64,000 nucleotides of DNA from BOG-1112 sp964611335 (GCA_964611335.1 CAZSXR010000001.1:930001-994000), one strand, 5' to 3'. Shown: positions 25,808 through 35,165, counted from the stretch's first letter. Notes: generated by a model from the sequence alone, not told the origin. Translations and numbers: made by a program.

Positions 25808-27187
25808 ATGCACCCGAGTGTTTTTGACATATTCAAAGTAGGAATTGGACCTTCAAGCTCCCACACCATGGGGCCTATGCATGCAAGCAATCTTTTTCTG
25901 GAACTTTTAAAATCCAAGAAAATTTTCAAAAACGCTCACAGTCTGACTGTGGAACTTTACGGATCTCTCGCTTTGACAGGTATTGGTCACTGCACAGACA
26001 AGGCTATTTTACTAGGTCTTGAAGGCAATCTCGCTGAATCCATCGATCCCACAATCATCGACAAACGGACCCACACCATTGCTGAGGAAAAAAAAATATT
26101 ATTAGCTGGAAGCAAAAAAATAGATTTTGACCCCAAACTCAATCTTCAATTTCTGAGAAAAAAAACACTTCCCTTGCATGCTAACGGAATGGAGTTTAAA
26201 GCTTTCGATTCCGAAAATAATCTCCTTTGCTCTGAAATATATTATTCCATCGGCGGTGGGCATGTTCGAACAGAACATGAAATGAAAAATCCTCCTCAAA
26301 GTTCTCAATCTCATCCTATTCCCTATCCCTTTCAAACAGCAGAAGAGCTTTTAAAGTTGGGTAAAGAACACAAGCTGCCCATTCATGAAATGATGTTTGC
26401 AAATGAAAACGTTTTAAGAAGCACTAAAGACATAGAAAGTAAACTCAACTTCATTTGGCAAATGATGGAGGAGTGCATAGAGCGTGGATGTCACAAGGGT
26501 GGAAACCTACCTGGGCGTTTAAATGTTAAAAGACGAGCAAAAGAATTATATGAAGAACTGAGACGTCGTAAGTCCGAATCCCAAGATGATCACCTCGTAT
26601 CTCTAGACTGGGTCAATCTCTACGCACTTGCAGTGAATGAAGAAAATGCAAGCGGTTCTAAAATTGTAACGGCACCGACCAACGGTGCAGCAGGAATCAT
26701 TCCTGCATTAATAAAATATTACAAAGTCTTTTCAGAAGATGCGACGCAAGAAGGCATACGCCGTTTTCTACTCACTTCAGGAGCCATTGGAATTCTCTAT
26801 GCTAAAAATGCTTCGATTTCGGGGGCAGAAGTTGGTTGTCAGGGAGAAGTGGGTGTAGCCTGTTCTATGGCTGCCGCGGGTCTTGCTGCTGCACAAGGAG
26901 CAAGCAATGAACAGATTGAACAAGCTGCAGAAATAGGGATGGAACACAACTTAGGACTCACTTGTGATCCTATTGGAGGACTTGTACAAATTCCCTGCAT
27001 AGAACGCAACGCCATGGGCGCTATCAAAGCCATCAACGCTGCACGCATTGCACGCTACGGAGATGGATCTCATTATGTGTCTTTGGATGCTGTGATGAAA
27101 ACGATGATGCAAACCGGTGCGGATATGAAGACAAAATACAAAGAGACCTCAAGGGGAGGTCTCGCTGTAAATATTCCTGAATGTTAG
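25808..27187 (+). CDS. sdaA: L-serine ammonia-lyase, iron-sulfur-dependent, single chain
   Basis: Deaminates L-serine to pyruvate and ammonia in the cytoplasm. The 459-residue chain carries both the beta domain (VFDIFKVGIGPSSSHTMGP) and the alpha domain, as in E. coli SdaA. The three cluster-ligating Cys are at 344, 386 and 397, with exactly the x41/x10 spacing of the E. coli enzyme, in GCQGEVG, LTCDPIGG and IPCIERN. The motif TAPTNGAAGIIPA is intact. It stands alone, divergent from a lipoprotein gene. Confidence 0.96.
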   Translation: MHPSVFDIFKVGIGPSSSHTMGPMHASNLFLELLKSKKIFKNAHSLTVELYGSLALTGIGHCTDKAILLGLEGNLAESIDPTIIDKRTHTIAEEKKILLAGSKKIDFDPKLNLQFLRKKTLPLHANGMEFKAFDSENNLLCSEIYYSIGGGHVRTEHEMKNPPQSSQSHPIPYPFQTAEELLKLGKEHKLPIHEMMFANENVLRSTKDIESKLNFIWQMMEECIERGCHKGGNLPGRLNVKRRAKELYEELRRRKSESQDDHLVSLDWVNLYALAVNEENASGSKIVTAPTNGAAGIIPALIKYYKVFSEDATQEGIRRFLLTSGAIGILYAKNASISGAEVGCQGEVGVACSMAAAGLAAAQGASNEQIEQAAEIGMEHNLGLTCDPIGGLVQIPCIERNAMGAIKAINAARIARYGDGSHYVSLDAVMKTMMQTGADMKTKYKETSRGGLAVNIPEC

Positions 27188-27235
27188 ATCTTATCCGCCG
27201 TAGCTTTGGCGTAAGCTGTAGGCCATAAACGGAAC

Positions 27236-27721
27236 TCAATCAAGAGTTTCTGCGTTGCGAGCCATGTAGCTCTTTTTGAATTCGTAGATCATAATAGTTG
27301 GGAGGAAAAACGTAACGTCAGCGCTTAATTTACCTATGAGAACACCTAAGTGCATGCCAAGGTAGTGTGTTGCAATACCGATTGTGAGAGGACGTACAAA
27401 AAAGCTGTCAAGCAATTCACCGGGACCGAACTCTATGAGCAGAGCTCCACATGTTTTCATAAAAGCATTCATCGTGTAAGTTCGATGTCGTGCAGCTGCA
27501 TGCTTACGACCTTTTAAAATTTCACGTATAAGAATGACGGAGTAAAACCCAACATTCTCCAACATGGCGGAAGCAAAAGATGCAATTGTATGATTCTTCG
27601 TTATAGTAAAGAAGTACCAGAAGCCAAAATAGGCAGTTGCAATCGCAGCAATTTCAGACGGAACATAGCGATGAAGCCATTCTGCAATTTTTGTCCGTGT
27701 TTTGTTTGACTTGTGTTTCAT
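27236..27721 (-). CDS. Polytopic membrane protein of unknown function
   Basis: Starting at ATG 27721 (the frame is open further, but this start follows an AAGG and lacks the odd extension), 161 residues. Four hydrophobic stretches are visible, including AAIATAYFGFWYFF, LLIEFGPGELLDSFFVRPLTIG and a final Phe-rich helix, with basic N- and middle loops. It could be a small multi-spanning protein of the cytoplasmic membrane. I do not recognise the family. Convergent with sdaA, divergent from nadE. Confidence 0.7.
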   Translation of the reverse strand: MKHKSNKTRTKIAEWLHRYVPSEIAAIATAYFGFWYFFTITKNHTIASFASAMLENVGFYSVILIREILKGRKHAAARHRTYTMNAFMKTCGALLIEFGPGELLDSFFVRPLTIGIATHYLGMHLGVLIGKLSADVTFFLPTIMIYEFKKSYMARNAETLD

Positions 27722-27848
27722 ATTATAAACCTTTTTTTGACTACGGAGCCCGAACGGGAACCGATGAAGAGAAGAGAGTATACCCAAAATATTGAGAAAA
27801 GTCTAATGGTTGGCAGAAAAGCCAATAAGTTCAATAAGTAGGCATTTT

Positions 27849-29714
27849 ATGAAAATAGCATTAGCCCAAATCGACATCCTTCCCAAACATCTTCAATCGA
27901 ATTTTGAAAATATAGTTCGAATCTATAAGTCCCTAAAGGATTCTGCAGATATCATCGTATTTCCTGAATTAGCTTTATCAGGCTACTACGTGGGAGATGC
28001 TTGGGAACAGAATGCCTTTCTTAGAGAATGCGAAAGCTTGGGTCAGGAACTTGCTAAGCTTACAAAAGAAAGCGTGTTGATATTTGGAAACATTGCAATT
28101 GACTGGAAACAACAAAACGAAGACGGAAGGGTACGCAAATACAACGCAGCATTTTGCGCACAAAATGGAAAATTCCTGTCGAATCCTAAATTAAAAGAAA
28201 ATTACTGGATCAAATCCCTTTCTCCAAACTACCGTATGTTTGATGAAAGTAGACACTTCTATGATTTGCGTAAACGCGCTCAAGATCTTGAGCAAAATGT
28301 GCAATCTTTTTTTGAACCACTCCGCATTTCCCTATCATCAAAAACTTACAAAATTGGAATCAGCATTTGTGAAGATGCATGGGATGAAAACTATACTGTG
28401 TCTCCCATTAGGGAACTTTGTAAACAAGGGTCTGACTTCATTTTAAATCTCAGTTCTTCACCTTATACATTCGCAAAAAATTCCAAACGCAAACGCGTAT
28501 TTCAACAACTTGCAGACGAAACTCAAGTTCCGATCTTCTATGTCAACTGCATCGGAACTCAAAATCTTGGCAAAACCATTTACACCTTCGATGGAGCCAG
28601 CTCTGTTTACAAAGCTCAAACACCTTCTCATGTTGCACCTTCCTTCCAAGAATATACCCTTGTTTACGATATAGAAACACACACCTGCGTACACCACGTA
28701 AACAAGGTTCTATCTGAAACGCAAGAGCTTTATGAAGCTCTGCTTTTTGGCATTCGTTCACTTTTACAAAAATGGAATTTAAAAAGAATTGTCATCGGAG
28801 TGAGTGGAGGTATTGACTCTGCTCTTGCAGCTGCTTTGTATACAGAAGTTTTAGGAAAAGATTCTGTCTTTCTTGTCAACATGCCCACACAATTCAATTC
28901 TGAAGTTACAAAAGATGCGGCGAAGCAACTTGCACTAAACTTAGACTGTCCGTATGCCAGTATTCCCATACAGCAATCTTTCAATGACACTGTGTCACAA
29001 CTTTCACAGGTACGTTTTAGTGAGGGAACTCAGGTCATTTTCGATGCTCTAGCATTGGAAAACATTCAAGCACGAGATCGTTCTTCTCGCGTACTTTCTG
29101 CAGTGGCAGCCTCTCTCAAAGGTGTTTTTGCGTGCAATGCAAATAAAACAGAATTGTGCGTTGGTTACTGCACCTTGTATGGAGATGCGGGTGGTTTTCT
29201 TGCTGTATTAGGAGATCTTTGGAAAAACCAAATCTATAAATTGGCAGAATACGTAAATAGTAGAGCAGGAAGAAACCTTATTCCGCTTACAAGTTTACAA
29301 ATAGTTCCCAGTGCAGAACTGAGTGACAAACAGGATGTGAACAAAGGTCTTGGGGATCCTTTGATATATGCCTATCACGATGCACTTTTTAAAAGTTGGG
29401 TAGAAGATTGGGAGAGAAAAAATCCAGAAGATATTTTGCAAGCGGTATTAGATAAAAAATTAGAAACTTTGTTAGCTTTGAGTGAAAAGCAAGTTCTAGG
29501 ATATTTCAAAAACGATCTCCATGCTTTTGTAAAAGATCTGGAGCATTGGTGGTTTGCTTATACAGGAATGGGTGCATTTAAACGTGTGCAAAGTCCTCCG
29601 ATATTAGCAGTCAGTAGAAGAGCCTTTGGAAATGATTATAGAGAAAGCATAGGGACTACGCCTTTAAGTCGCAAATATTACGAGATCAAAACAAAATTAT
29701 TATCCTCTCAGTAA
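27849..29714 (+). CDS. nadE: Glutamine-dependent NAD+ synthetase
   Basis: Final step of NAD synthesis: amidation of nicotinate adenine dinucleotide using glutamine. The N-terminal nitrilase-type glutaminase domain has its Glu-Lys-Cys triad (FPELALSGY, NPKLKENYW, GISICEDAW); the C-terminal synthetase domain has the PP-loop VIGVSGGIDSALA and a KTELCVGYCT-type segment. The frame is open from TTG 27810, but ATG 27849 begins the normal MKIALAQID start, giving 621 residues. It runs toward the deacylase gene, which follows after 61 nt. Confidence 0.95.
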   Translation: MKIALAQIDILPKHLQSNFENIVRIYKSLKDSADIIVFPELALSGYYVGDAWEQNAFLRECESLGQELAKLTKESVLIFGNIAIDWKQQNEDGRVRKYNAAFCAQNGKFLSNPKLKENYWIKSLSPNYRMFDESRHFYDLRKRAQDLEQNVQSFFEPLRISLSSKTYKIGISICEDAWDENYTVSPIRELCKQGSDFILNLSSSPYTFAKNSKRKRVFQQLADETQVPIFYVNCIGTQNLGKTIYTFDGASSVYKAQTPSHVAPSFQEYTLVYDIETHTCVHHVNKVLSETQELYEALLFGIRSLLQKWNLKRIVIGVSGGIDSALAAALYTEVLGKDSVFLVNMPTQFNSEVTKDAAKQLALNLDCPYASIPIQQSFNDTVSQLSQVRFSEGTQVIFDALALENIQARDRSSRVLSAVAASLKGVFACNANKTELCVGYCTLYGDAGGFLAVLGDLWKNQIYKLAEYVNSRAGRNLIPLTSLQIVPSAELSDKQDVNKGLGDPLIYAYHDALFKSWVEDWERKNPEDILQAVLDKKLETLLALSEKQVLGYFKNDLHAFVKDLEHWWFAYTGMGAFKRVQSPPILAVSRRAFGNDYRESIGTTPLSRKYYEIKTKLLSSQ

Positions 29715-29775
29715 AATACGTATTAGAATCTAAAAATCAGCTGTGTCTTTCGCGGAGCTTGAGGAAAGGGTTATC

Positions 29776-30819
29776 ATGAGCAAACTTGTCATCACCGACT
29801 TTGTGATCGCACCAGGCGAACGCAAACGTTTTGAAATACCCATTGCACGACTGTTTGATAACACGCAGATGAAAATTCCTGTAGAAGTGATTTCGGGTCA
29901 CGAAAAAGGTCCTACGATGTTTGTTTCTGGCGCCATCCACGGGGATGAAGTCATCGGGACAGAAATCGTAAAACGCCTACTCGCACGCAGAGAACTTCAT
30001 AAACTCAATGGAACACTGATCTGCATCCCCATCGTGAATCCCTTCGGTTACAATAACAACACTCGCTATTTACCTGATCGCAGAGATTTGAATCGTTGCT
30101 TTCCCGGATCTGTACATGGATCTATGGCAGCAAGAATGGCGCATATATTTCTCCACGAAATCGTATCCAAATGCAATTATGGAATCGATATTCATTCTGG
30201 AACTTCCCATAGAATCAACCTCCCACAGATTCGTTTGGAACTTAAAGACAAGACGGAAATGAAACTCGCAGATTCTTTCGGAGCTCCTGTTATTTTAAAT
30301 TCCACTCTTCGACACGGAACTTTACGTCAAGCAGCGAATCAAATGGGTGTCAAAATGCTGCTTTTTGAAGGGGGAGAAGCGTTACGTATAGACGAGCATT
30401 CCGTAACCATTGCAGTCCATGGAATTTTAAACATGATGCACACTGTAGGAATGCTCACAGGTGAGAAAATGTTCTCCACTCCTCAAACCATCGTCACAGC
30501 AAAATCCAGTCACTGGCTTCGCGCGCAGACGAGTGGGAGTTTGAGAATCTTAAAAAAACTTGGTGCTTTCGTACAAAAAGGAGAGGTTCTAGGAATTATT
30601 TCCGATCCTTTCGGAGATATACTTTCCGAAGTCATAACTGCAAAACCTGGTGTCATTATCTCCAATGTGACCACACCTTTGATCAACAAAGGCAATGCAC
30701 TTTTTCACATAGCCACTTTGGATGAAATGAAAATCACAGAAGCAGATGAAGAAAGCAAAATGGTTCTTGATCAAGACATTGATATAGAAAACGAAGATTG
30801 GTTCCGTCCACCAATATAA
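29776..30819 (+). CDS. Succinylglutamate desuccinylase/aspartoacylase-family zinc hydrolase
   Basis: A 347-residue M14-clan deacylase. Zinc ligands are His and Glu of GAIHGDEVIG and His of GIDIHSG; the catalytic Glu is probably in LLFEGGEA. A C-terminal barrel-sandwich region (about residues 250-315, GAFVQKGEVLGIISDPFG) resembles a lipoyl/biotinyl-type fold, a known addition in this subfamily. ATG 29776 follows AGGAAAGGG and is preferred over the open frame start at 29743. The substrate could be an N-acylated amino acid; not determinable here. Confidence 0.86.
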   Translation: MSKLVITDFVIAPGERKRFEIPIARLFDNTQMKIPVEVISGHEKGPTMFVSGAIHGDEVIGTEIVKRLLARRELHKLNGTLICIPIVNPFGYNNNTRYLPDRRDLNRCFPGSVHGSMAARMAHIFLHEIVSKCNYGIDIHSGTSHRINLPQIRLELKDKTEMKLADSFGAPVILNSTLRHGTLRQAANQMGVKMLLFEGGEALRIDEHSVTIAVHGILNMMHTVGMLTGEKMFSTPQTIVTAKSSHWLRAQTSGSLRILKKLGAFVQKGEVLGIISDPFGDILSEVITAKPGVIISNVTTPLINKGNALFHIATLDEMKITEADEESKMVLDQDIDIENEDWFRPPI

Positions 30820-30964
30820 CCAAACAACTCCGCACTCTGTAAGCACTCTCCCTGACTCGACAAAATCTAAGAAGAACTTCCTCTTGACTTTAAAAGTAAA
30901 AAATCTAATGTGCTCCGATTGCTCAACTTAAAGGCAATGTTTTTCAACTTTAGCAGGATTGCGT

Positions 30965-31897
30965 ATGCAAGCTCCCATCTATGCTTTAACACTCAGTGTG
31001 TCTCTTTTCTTCATCAGTACAAAAATAGAAGCCTCACCGAATCTTTCTGATGACGATGTATTGACTTATCTCTCGGAACTCTTCAATGAACAAGAAGATA
31101 CAGAAACACAAAACACCCGTCTCAAGCGCCGCAAAAAGAATAATACAAAAGCAAGACCTCCTTGCAGAAGAATACTCTCCATAACAAACCTTGAAGAGAC
31201 AGATACTCCCGTTCAGAGAAGAATCTCACAGCCTAACTTGAGTCCCAGAAGCCCACTGCAAACCCCTAGACAAAATACACTTGAAAATTTCCTCGAAGGG
31301 CACAGACATAGAACCTTTCGCATCCTTATTGCGGACGATTATGCCTTCAACCTACTTGTCTTGCGTTCAACCATTGAGACCTTTGCAAAAAAATATAAAA
31401 TACAACACTACTACGATATCCATTTCGAAATCACGGAAGTCCACGATGGAGAAGAAGCTTTGCATGCACTGATGCATCAAAACCCAGAAGCTCCCTTTGA
31501 TTTCGCAATTTTAGACAGAGATATGTCTCGACAGGAAAGAGATGCTAATGGGAATCTCGTTAGAATAGGTATGGATGGAGACCGTGCGACCGAAATATGG
31601 AGAAGTATAGAAGCGGAAAGTCAAAGACCTTCTTTGCTCATAGCAGCTTTGAGCGCTAACGAAACGGAAGAAGACATCATAGAAACGTGTCTCAAACGGG
31701 GAATGAATGCCTTCTTTAAAAAAGGAACACCCATATTAGACATTATGCTCTACATGTTCTCTGAACTTCTCTCTACAAATTCGGAATTTTCTGGGCATCA
31801 AGAAGAAACTTTTCCAAACCCTCTCGCGTTAGAGGATGATGAATCAGATTCTTCAACACGGAAAAGGGAATTGTTGAAACATCTGCACCTGCAATAG
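30965..31897 (+). CDS. Receiver-domain protein with N-terminal export-type hydrophobic segment
   Basis: A 310-residue protein from ATG 30965 (AGGA 6 nt upstream; TTG 30959 is too close to it). Residues 4-19 form a hydrophobic stretch followed by KIEA-SPN, which looks like a signal peptide or anchor although the n-region lacks a basic residue. A long disordered, strongly basic linker (KRRKK) reaches about residue 115. The rest is a response-regulator receiver: Asp124-Asp125, phospho-acceptor Asp184 (AILDRDM), an insertion before MDGDRAT, Ser230 (ALSAN) and Lys252 (FFKKGTP). No output domain. Its 3' end overlaps the convergent transaldolase-like gene by 125 nt. Confidence 0.78.
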   Translation: MQAPIYALTLSVSLFFISTKIEASPNLSDDDVLTYLSELFNEQEDTETQNTRLKRRKKNNTKARPPCRRILSITNLEETDTPVQRRISQPNLSPRSPLQTPRQNTLENFLEGHRHRTFRILIADDYAFNLLVLRSTIETFAKKYKIQHYYDIHFEITEVHDGEEALHALMHQNPEAPFDFAILDRDMSRQERDANGNLVRIGMDGDRATEIWRSIEAESQRPSLLIAALSANETEEDIIETCLKRGMNAFFKKGTPILDIMLYMFSELLSTNSEFSGHQEETFPNPLALEDDESDSSTRKRELLKHLHLQ

Positions 31898-32420
31898 CAG
31901 CATCTCTCAAATGTATAGGATTACGAATCGAAGCTGCTAAAATTTGTGTTTTAAAATTGTAGTTCGTGTAAATCTGCTTTATCTCACGGATACAATCCAT
32001 CCCTTCGTGACCAATGTCATCAAGCCTTCCGATAAAGGGAGAAATGTACGTGGCTCCTGCTTTGGCAGCTAGTAGCGCTTGTAAAGAATTGAAACACAAA
32101 GTGACGTTTGTTTTAATCCCTTCTTCCGAACATTTCACAACAGCTTGCAGTCCTGCTTTGATCAACGGAATCTTTACAACAACGTTGTGAGCAATCTTTG
32201 CTATCTCTCTCGCTTCTTTCATCATTCCATCAAAATCTGTCGCAATCACCTCACAAGAAACAGGACCTGGACAAATCTCACAGATTTTAGGAATCAATTC
32301 TTTATGTGACTTTCCTACTTTTGCGATGAGAGTAGGATTTGTAGTAACACCATCAAGAACTCCCAATTCTTTTGCTTCTTTAATTTCTTGAAGATCTGCA
32401 CTATCGATAAAAAATTGCAT
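31773..32420 (-). CDS. Transaldolase-like enzyme (fructose-6-phosphate aldolase/TalC subfamily)
   Basis: A 215-residue class I aldolase fold. It has FFIDSADLQEI at the start, GVTTNPTLIAK, the Schiff-base Lys in HNVVVKIPL-type context, NVTLCFNSLQALLAAKAGA and SPFIGRLDDIG, all hallmarks of the short TalC/Fsa subfamily. ATG 32420 follows GGGAGC. It transfers or releases dihydroxyacetone units in the non-oxidative pentose phosphate pathway; transaldolase versus aldolase activity cannot be separated by eye. The 3' end overlaps the receiver gene on the opposite strand. Confidence 0.9.
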   Translation of the reverse strand: MQFFIDSADLQEIKEAKELGVLDGVTTNPTLIAKVGKSHKELIPKICEICPGPVSCEVIATDFDGMMKEAREIAKIAHNVVVKIPLIKAGLQAVVKCSEEGIKTNVTLCFNSLQALLAAKAGATYISPFIGRLDDIGHEGMDCIREIKQIYTNYNFKTQILAASIRNPIHLRDAAIAGADVSTIPFSVLKNLIHHPLTREGLEKFLLDAQKIPNL

Positions 32421-32595
32421 ACATTTAGCTCCCTGAAAAAGAAAACGGGATCCTATCAATTCAATTTAAAAGAAGCGAGTTGTTATTGATGGCAACGTGT
32501 GTGCGAAGTGCCAAGCAAATTTTGCTTCTCTCTCAGTGAAGAGCAGACCTTTATAATGAAAACATCGGGTTTTTAAGGACTTTAAAGGAGAGAGT

Positions 32596-33630
32596 ATGTA
32601 TAGAAACTCTCAAAGTAAGAATATTTTTGAACGCATAGAGAAACTCAAACCTGATATCGCACGATTAGGAAGCATTGTAGAACAGGGGAACATTGCAGTA
32701 GCTGATAAATCCTATCCACTTTATTCCATACACCTCGGTTCTACTGAGAAAAATATGCCTACTCTTGTTTTCGTAGGAGGCGTGCATGGACTCGAAGTGA
32801 TTGGAGCTGAAGTTCTTGTTTCCTATCTTGAAACTTTATGCAGATTAAGTCTTTGGGACCAAAGTCTTCACAAAATTTTTGAAAGCATCAAACTTATTTT
32901 CTACCCTTATGTAAATCCGGGTGGAATTGTTTTAAAAACGCGTAGCAATCCCAACGGTGTGGATCTCATGAGAAATGCCCCCATAGAGGGGCTCAATATG
33001 TCTCCCTACTTTTTACCAGGTGGTCATCGTATTTCACCAAAACTCCCTTGGTATAGAGGATTAGCGGATGCTCCTATGGAAAAAGAAAACCTCATTCTTT
33101 ACAAAGTTATAAAAGATCACGTATGGGATTCACCTTTCACATTGATCATAGACTTTCATTCAGGTTTTGGGATGAAAGATCGCGTTTGGTTTCCTTTTGC
33201 CTATACCAAAGAGCCCTTTCCTCGATTGGAAGAAGTTTACAAGCTCAAAACACTCTTCGATCAAGCCTACCCCTATAACATACATTCTTTCGAACCACAG
33301 TCTGTACAATACAGAACTCACGGTGATTTCTGGGATCATGTCTTTCTTAGTCATAAAACAGAGTACCCGCAAAATATTATGATCCCTCTCTGTCTCGAAC
33401 TTGGTTCCTGGATTTGGATTAAGAAAAATCCAAGACAAATTTTCAATTCCTTTGGAATCTTCAATCCCATAGTTCCTCATCGACAACAGAGAACTCTTCG
33501 ACGTCACATCTACCTTCTAGACTTTCTTCTACGTGCTACAGGTTCATATTCACACTGGAGTTTGCTCAAAGAAGAAGAACGCAAAGAACTCTCTTCGAAA
33601 GCCAAAAAACTGTGGTACTCCGGAGTTTGA
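32596..33630 (+). CDS. M14-family zinc carboxypeptidase-like protein
   Basis: A 344-residue cytoplasmic-looking metalloenzyme (no signal peptide). Zinc ligands His and Glu are in GGVHGLEVIG and the third His in IDFHSGFG; the catalytic Glu is likely in PLCLELGSW. This arrangement is that of M14 carboxypeptidases and the related deacylases. It is distinct from the aspartoacylase-like gene at 29.8 kb, having no C-terminal barrel domain. It begins a closely spaced plus-strand run: only 3 nt separate it from the next gene, so it may act with the glycan genes downstream, but the substrate is unknown. Confidence 0.82.
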   Translation: MYRNSQSKNIFERIEKLKPDIARLGSIVEQGNIAVADKSYPLYSIHLGSTEKNMPTLVFVGGVHGLEVIGAEVLVSYLETLCRLSLWDQSLHKIFESIKLIFYPYVNPGGIVLKTRSNPNGVDLMRNAPIEGLNMSPYFLPGGHRISPKLPWYRGLADAPMEKENLILYKVIKDHVWDSPFTLIIDFHSGFGMKDRVWFPFAYTKEPFPRLEEVYKLKTLFDQAYPYNIHSFEPQSVQYRTHGDFWDHVFLSHKTEYPQNIMIPLCLELGSWIWIKKNPRQIFNSFGIFNPIVPHRQQRTLRRHIYLLDFLLRATGSYSHWSLLKEEERKELSSKAKKLWYSGV

Positions 33631-33633
33631 ATC

Positions 33634-34437
33634 ATGAAAACATTAAAACACATTTTAGTCTTTTCTTTATCCACAAATCTTCTCTTTGCAGTAGAAACAA
33701 AGACAGATGTTAAAATCGATACCAAAATCGATACCAAAATCGATACCAAAATCGATACAGGTTCTATCCCTGCTTCTATAAAAGTGCCAACAACAGTTCA
33801 AACACCTCCAAAACTTCAAAAAAAGAAGAAAAAAAAGCGCAAGAAAAGAAAAAAACACAATCACGGTTATATACTTTACTTCGATGGAGATCCTGTTTCC
33901 AAAAAATCGGAAGTGGCCCAAACTCTCGCTAAAAATCAAGTCTTTGAATATCTGTCACCTGAAGTTTACGCAGCAAAGCACGAAACAGCTCATTACAAAT
34001 CTGCTGTTCTCGTCTTTCGTGAAGCAATAAAACAAGCAAAAATGGGGAAATATGTCATTCTAGATTCCTTCATTATTACGCCTTATTTTCAAGAGTTAGA
34101 AAAAAGAGATCCCGATTACGACATACTAACAATTGGTGTGTGGTGCCAGCTTACATGTCTTAAAAAACGTTACGATGAAAAAGCTGGAAAAGAATTTGCC
34201 TACCAAGACAGCCCCATTGAAAGAAATTACTTGAGCCGCTACGAAGATTTAGGTGCGGAACTGATCATGAAAAATAACGGGTCTTTTCGCTATAACTTTA
34301 AATATGTGGTGACTTTTGATCTTTTTATTGATTCGGAAAAAAAATCTGTAAATCAAATGGCAGGTGAAGCCCTTTCTTTTTTTGGAAGAAAAATTAACGA
34401 ACGGTTGAATTATAAAACGATAAAGAAGGTGCGCTAA
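33634..34437 (+). CDS. Exported P-loop kinase-like protein with KIDT repeats and poly-Lys segment
   Basis: A 267-residue protein with a signal peptide (LSTNLLFA-V), then four KIDT repeats (residues about 27-42), a Pro/Thr linker and a 12-residue run of Lys/Arg (63-74). From about residue 78 a P-loop NTPase resembling chloramphenicol phosphotransferase-like kinases is recognisable: a Walker A-like GDPVSKKS (85-92, with Lys where the second Gly belongs), YVILDSF as the Asp strand, and a GVWCQLTCLKKRYDEK segment. An exported kinase would lack ATP, so it may be a pseudokinase or membrane-tethered. Overlaps the next gene by 1 nt. Confidence 0.68.
   Translation: MKTLKHILVFSLSTNLLFAVETKTDVKIDTKIDTKIDTKIDTGSIPASIKVPTTVQTPPKLQKKKKKKRKKRKKHNHGYILYFDGDPVSKKSEVAQTLAKNQVFEYLSPEVYAAKHETAHYKSAVLVFREAIKQAKMGKYVILDSFIITPYFQELEKRDPDYDILTIGVWCQLTCLKKRYDEKAGKEFAYQDSPIERNYLSRYEDLGAELIMKNNGSFRYNFKYVVTFDLFIDSEKKSVNQMAGEALSFFGRKINERLNYKTIKKVR
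33712..33759 (+). repeat. 12-bp coding tandem repeat (KIDT)
   Basis: Four consecutive 12-bp units AAAATCGATACC, the last with one changed base, encoding four KIDT/KIDT-like tetrapeptides. Near-identity at the DNA level suggests slippage-generated length variation. Confidence 0.93.
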
Positions 34438-35165
34438 TGCAAAGTTCCTTCAAAAATTTAAGTGTTATTCTCCCCGTTATGAACGAAGTGCTTTCTCTTA
34501 AAGAAAGCATCTCACGTATAGAATCTGCGAACAGCGCATCGATTTGTGAATATCTTCTTATACTCTCGTCAAAAACTCAAAAAGATAGCATAGACCTTTG
34601 CAAAAGCTATGTTCTTGTTGATCCGAATCGCTATAAAATCCATGTGCAAACGCTTCCCTTTCTAGGGGGCGCCTTGCAAGAGGCTTTTCAGATAGCCAAA
34701 GGAAGCCATGTTCTTATGATGGCAAGTGACCTAGAAACCGATCCTGATCTCGTTCCTGAATTCATACGTCTTGCAAAATTAAATCCTGAAAAAATTATTA
34801 CAGCAAGCCGTTGGATGGAAGGAGGAGCATTTGAAAACTATGGATTCTTAAAAAAAATATTTAATGGTCTCTTTCAAAAAATCATATCATTCCTGTTTTT
34901 TACAGATCTCAGCGACTTGACTTATGGATTCCGAGTCTTCCCTAACGAACTCTTAAAAAAAATTAGGTGGGACAATCTCCGCCACCCTTTTCTCCTTGAA
35001 ACCATGCTCAAACCTCTTCGTCTCGGTGTTTCCGTCATTGAAATCCCTGCACATTGGAAAGCTAGAAAAGAAGGAGTTTCGCATAACAATCTCATGCAAA
35101 TGCTAGCTTACCTGAGTCTTGCTCTTCACGTTCGCTTTCAGAAAAAAAAGGATCTTCTTCGATGA
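34437..35165 (+). CDS. Family 2 glycosyltransferase (dolichol-phosphate-mannose-synthase-like)
   Basis: A 242-residue GT-A glycosyltransferase: LSVILPVMNEVLSLKES at the start, the metal/sugar-nucleotide DxD-type region MMASDLETDPDLVPEF, an LTYGFRVFPNELL segment and ETMLKPLRLGVSVIEIPAHW near the end, typical of DPM1/polyprenyl-phosphate glycosyltransferases. No membrane helices, so it acts at the cytoplasmic face. It starts on TAATG with the preceding gene and overlaps the next one by 4 nt, so it is clearly in an operon with the epimerase and the second transferase. Confidence 0.87.
   Translation: MQSSFKNLSVILPVMNEVLSLKESISRIESANSASICEYLLILSSKTQKDSIDLCKSYVLVDPNRYKIHVQTLPFLGGALQEAFQIAKGSHVLMMASDLETDPDLVPEFIRLAKLNPEKIITASRWMEGGAFENYGFLKKIFNGLFQKIISFLFFTDLSDLTYGFRVFPNELLKKIRWDNLRHPFLLETMLKPLRLGVSVIEIPAHWKARKEGVSHNNLMQMLAYLSLALHVRFQKKKDLLR

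Noticed and set aside
27188..27235. Bidirectional terminator between sdaA and the membrane protein gene
   Set aside because: Only short imperfect complementarity (AGCTT/AAGCT) and no U-tract on either side.
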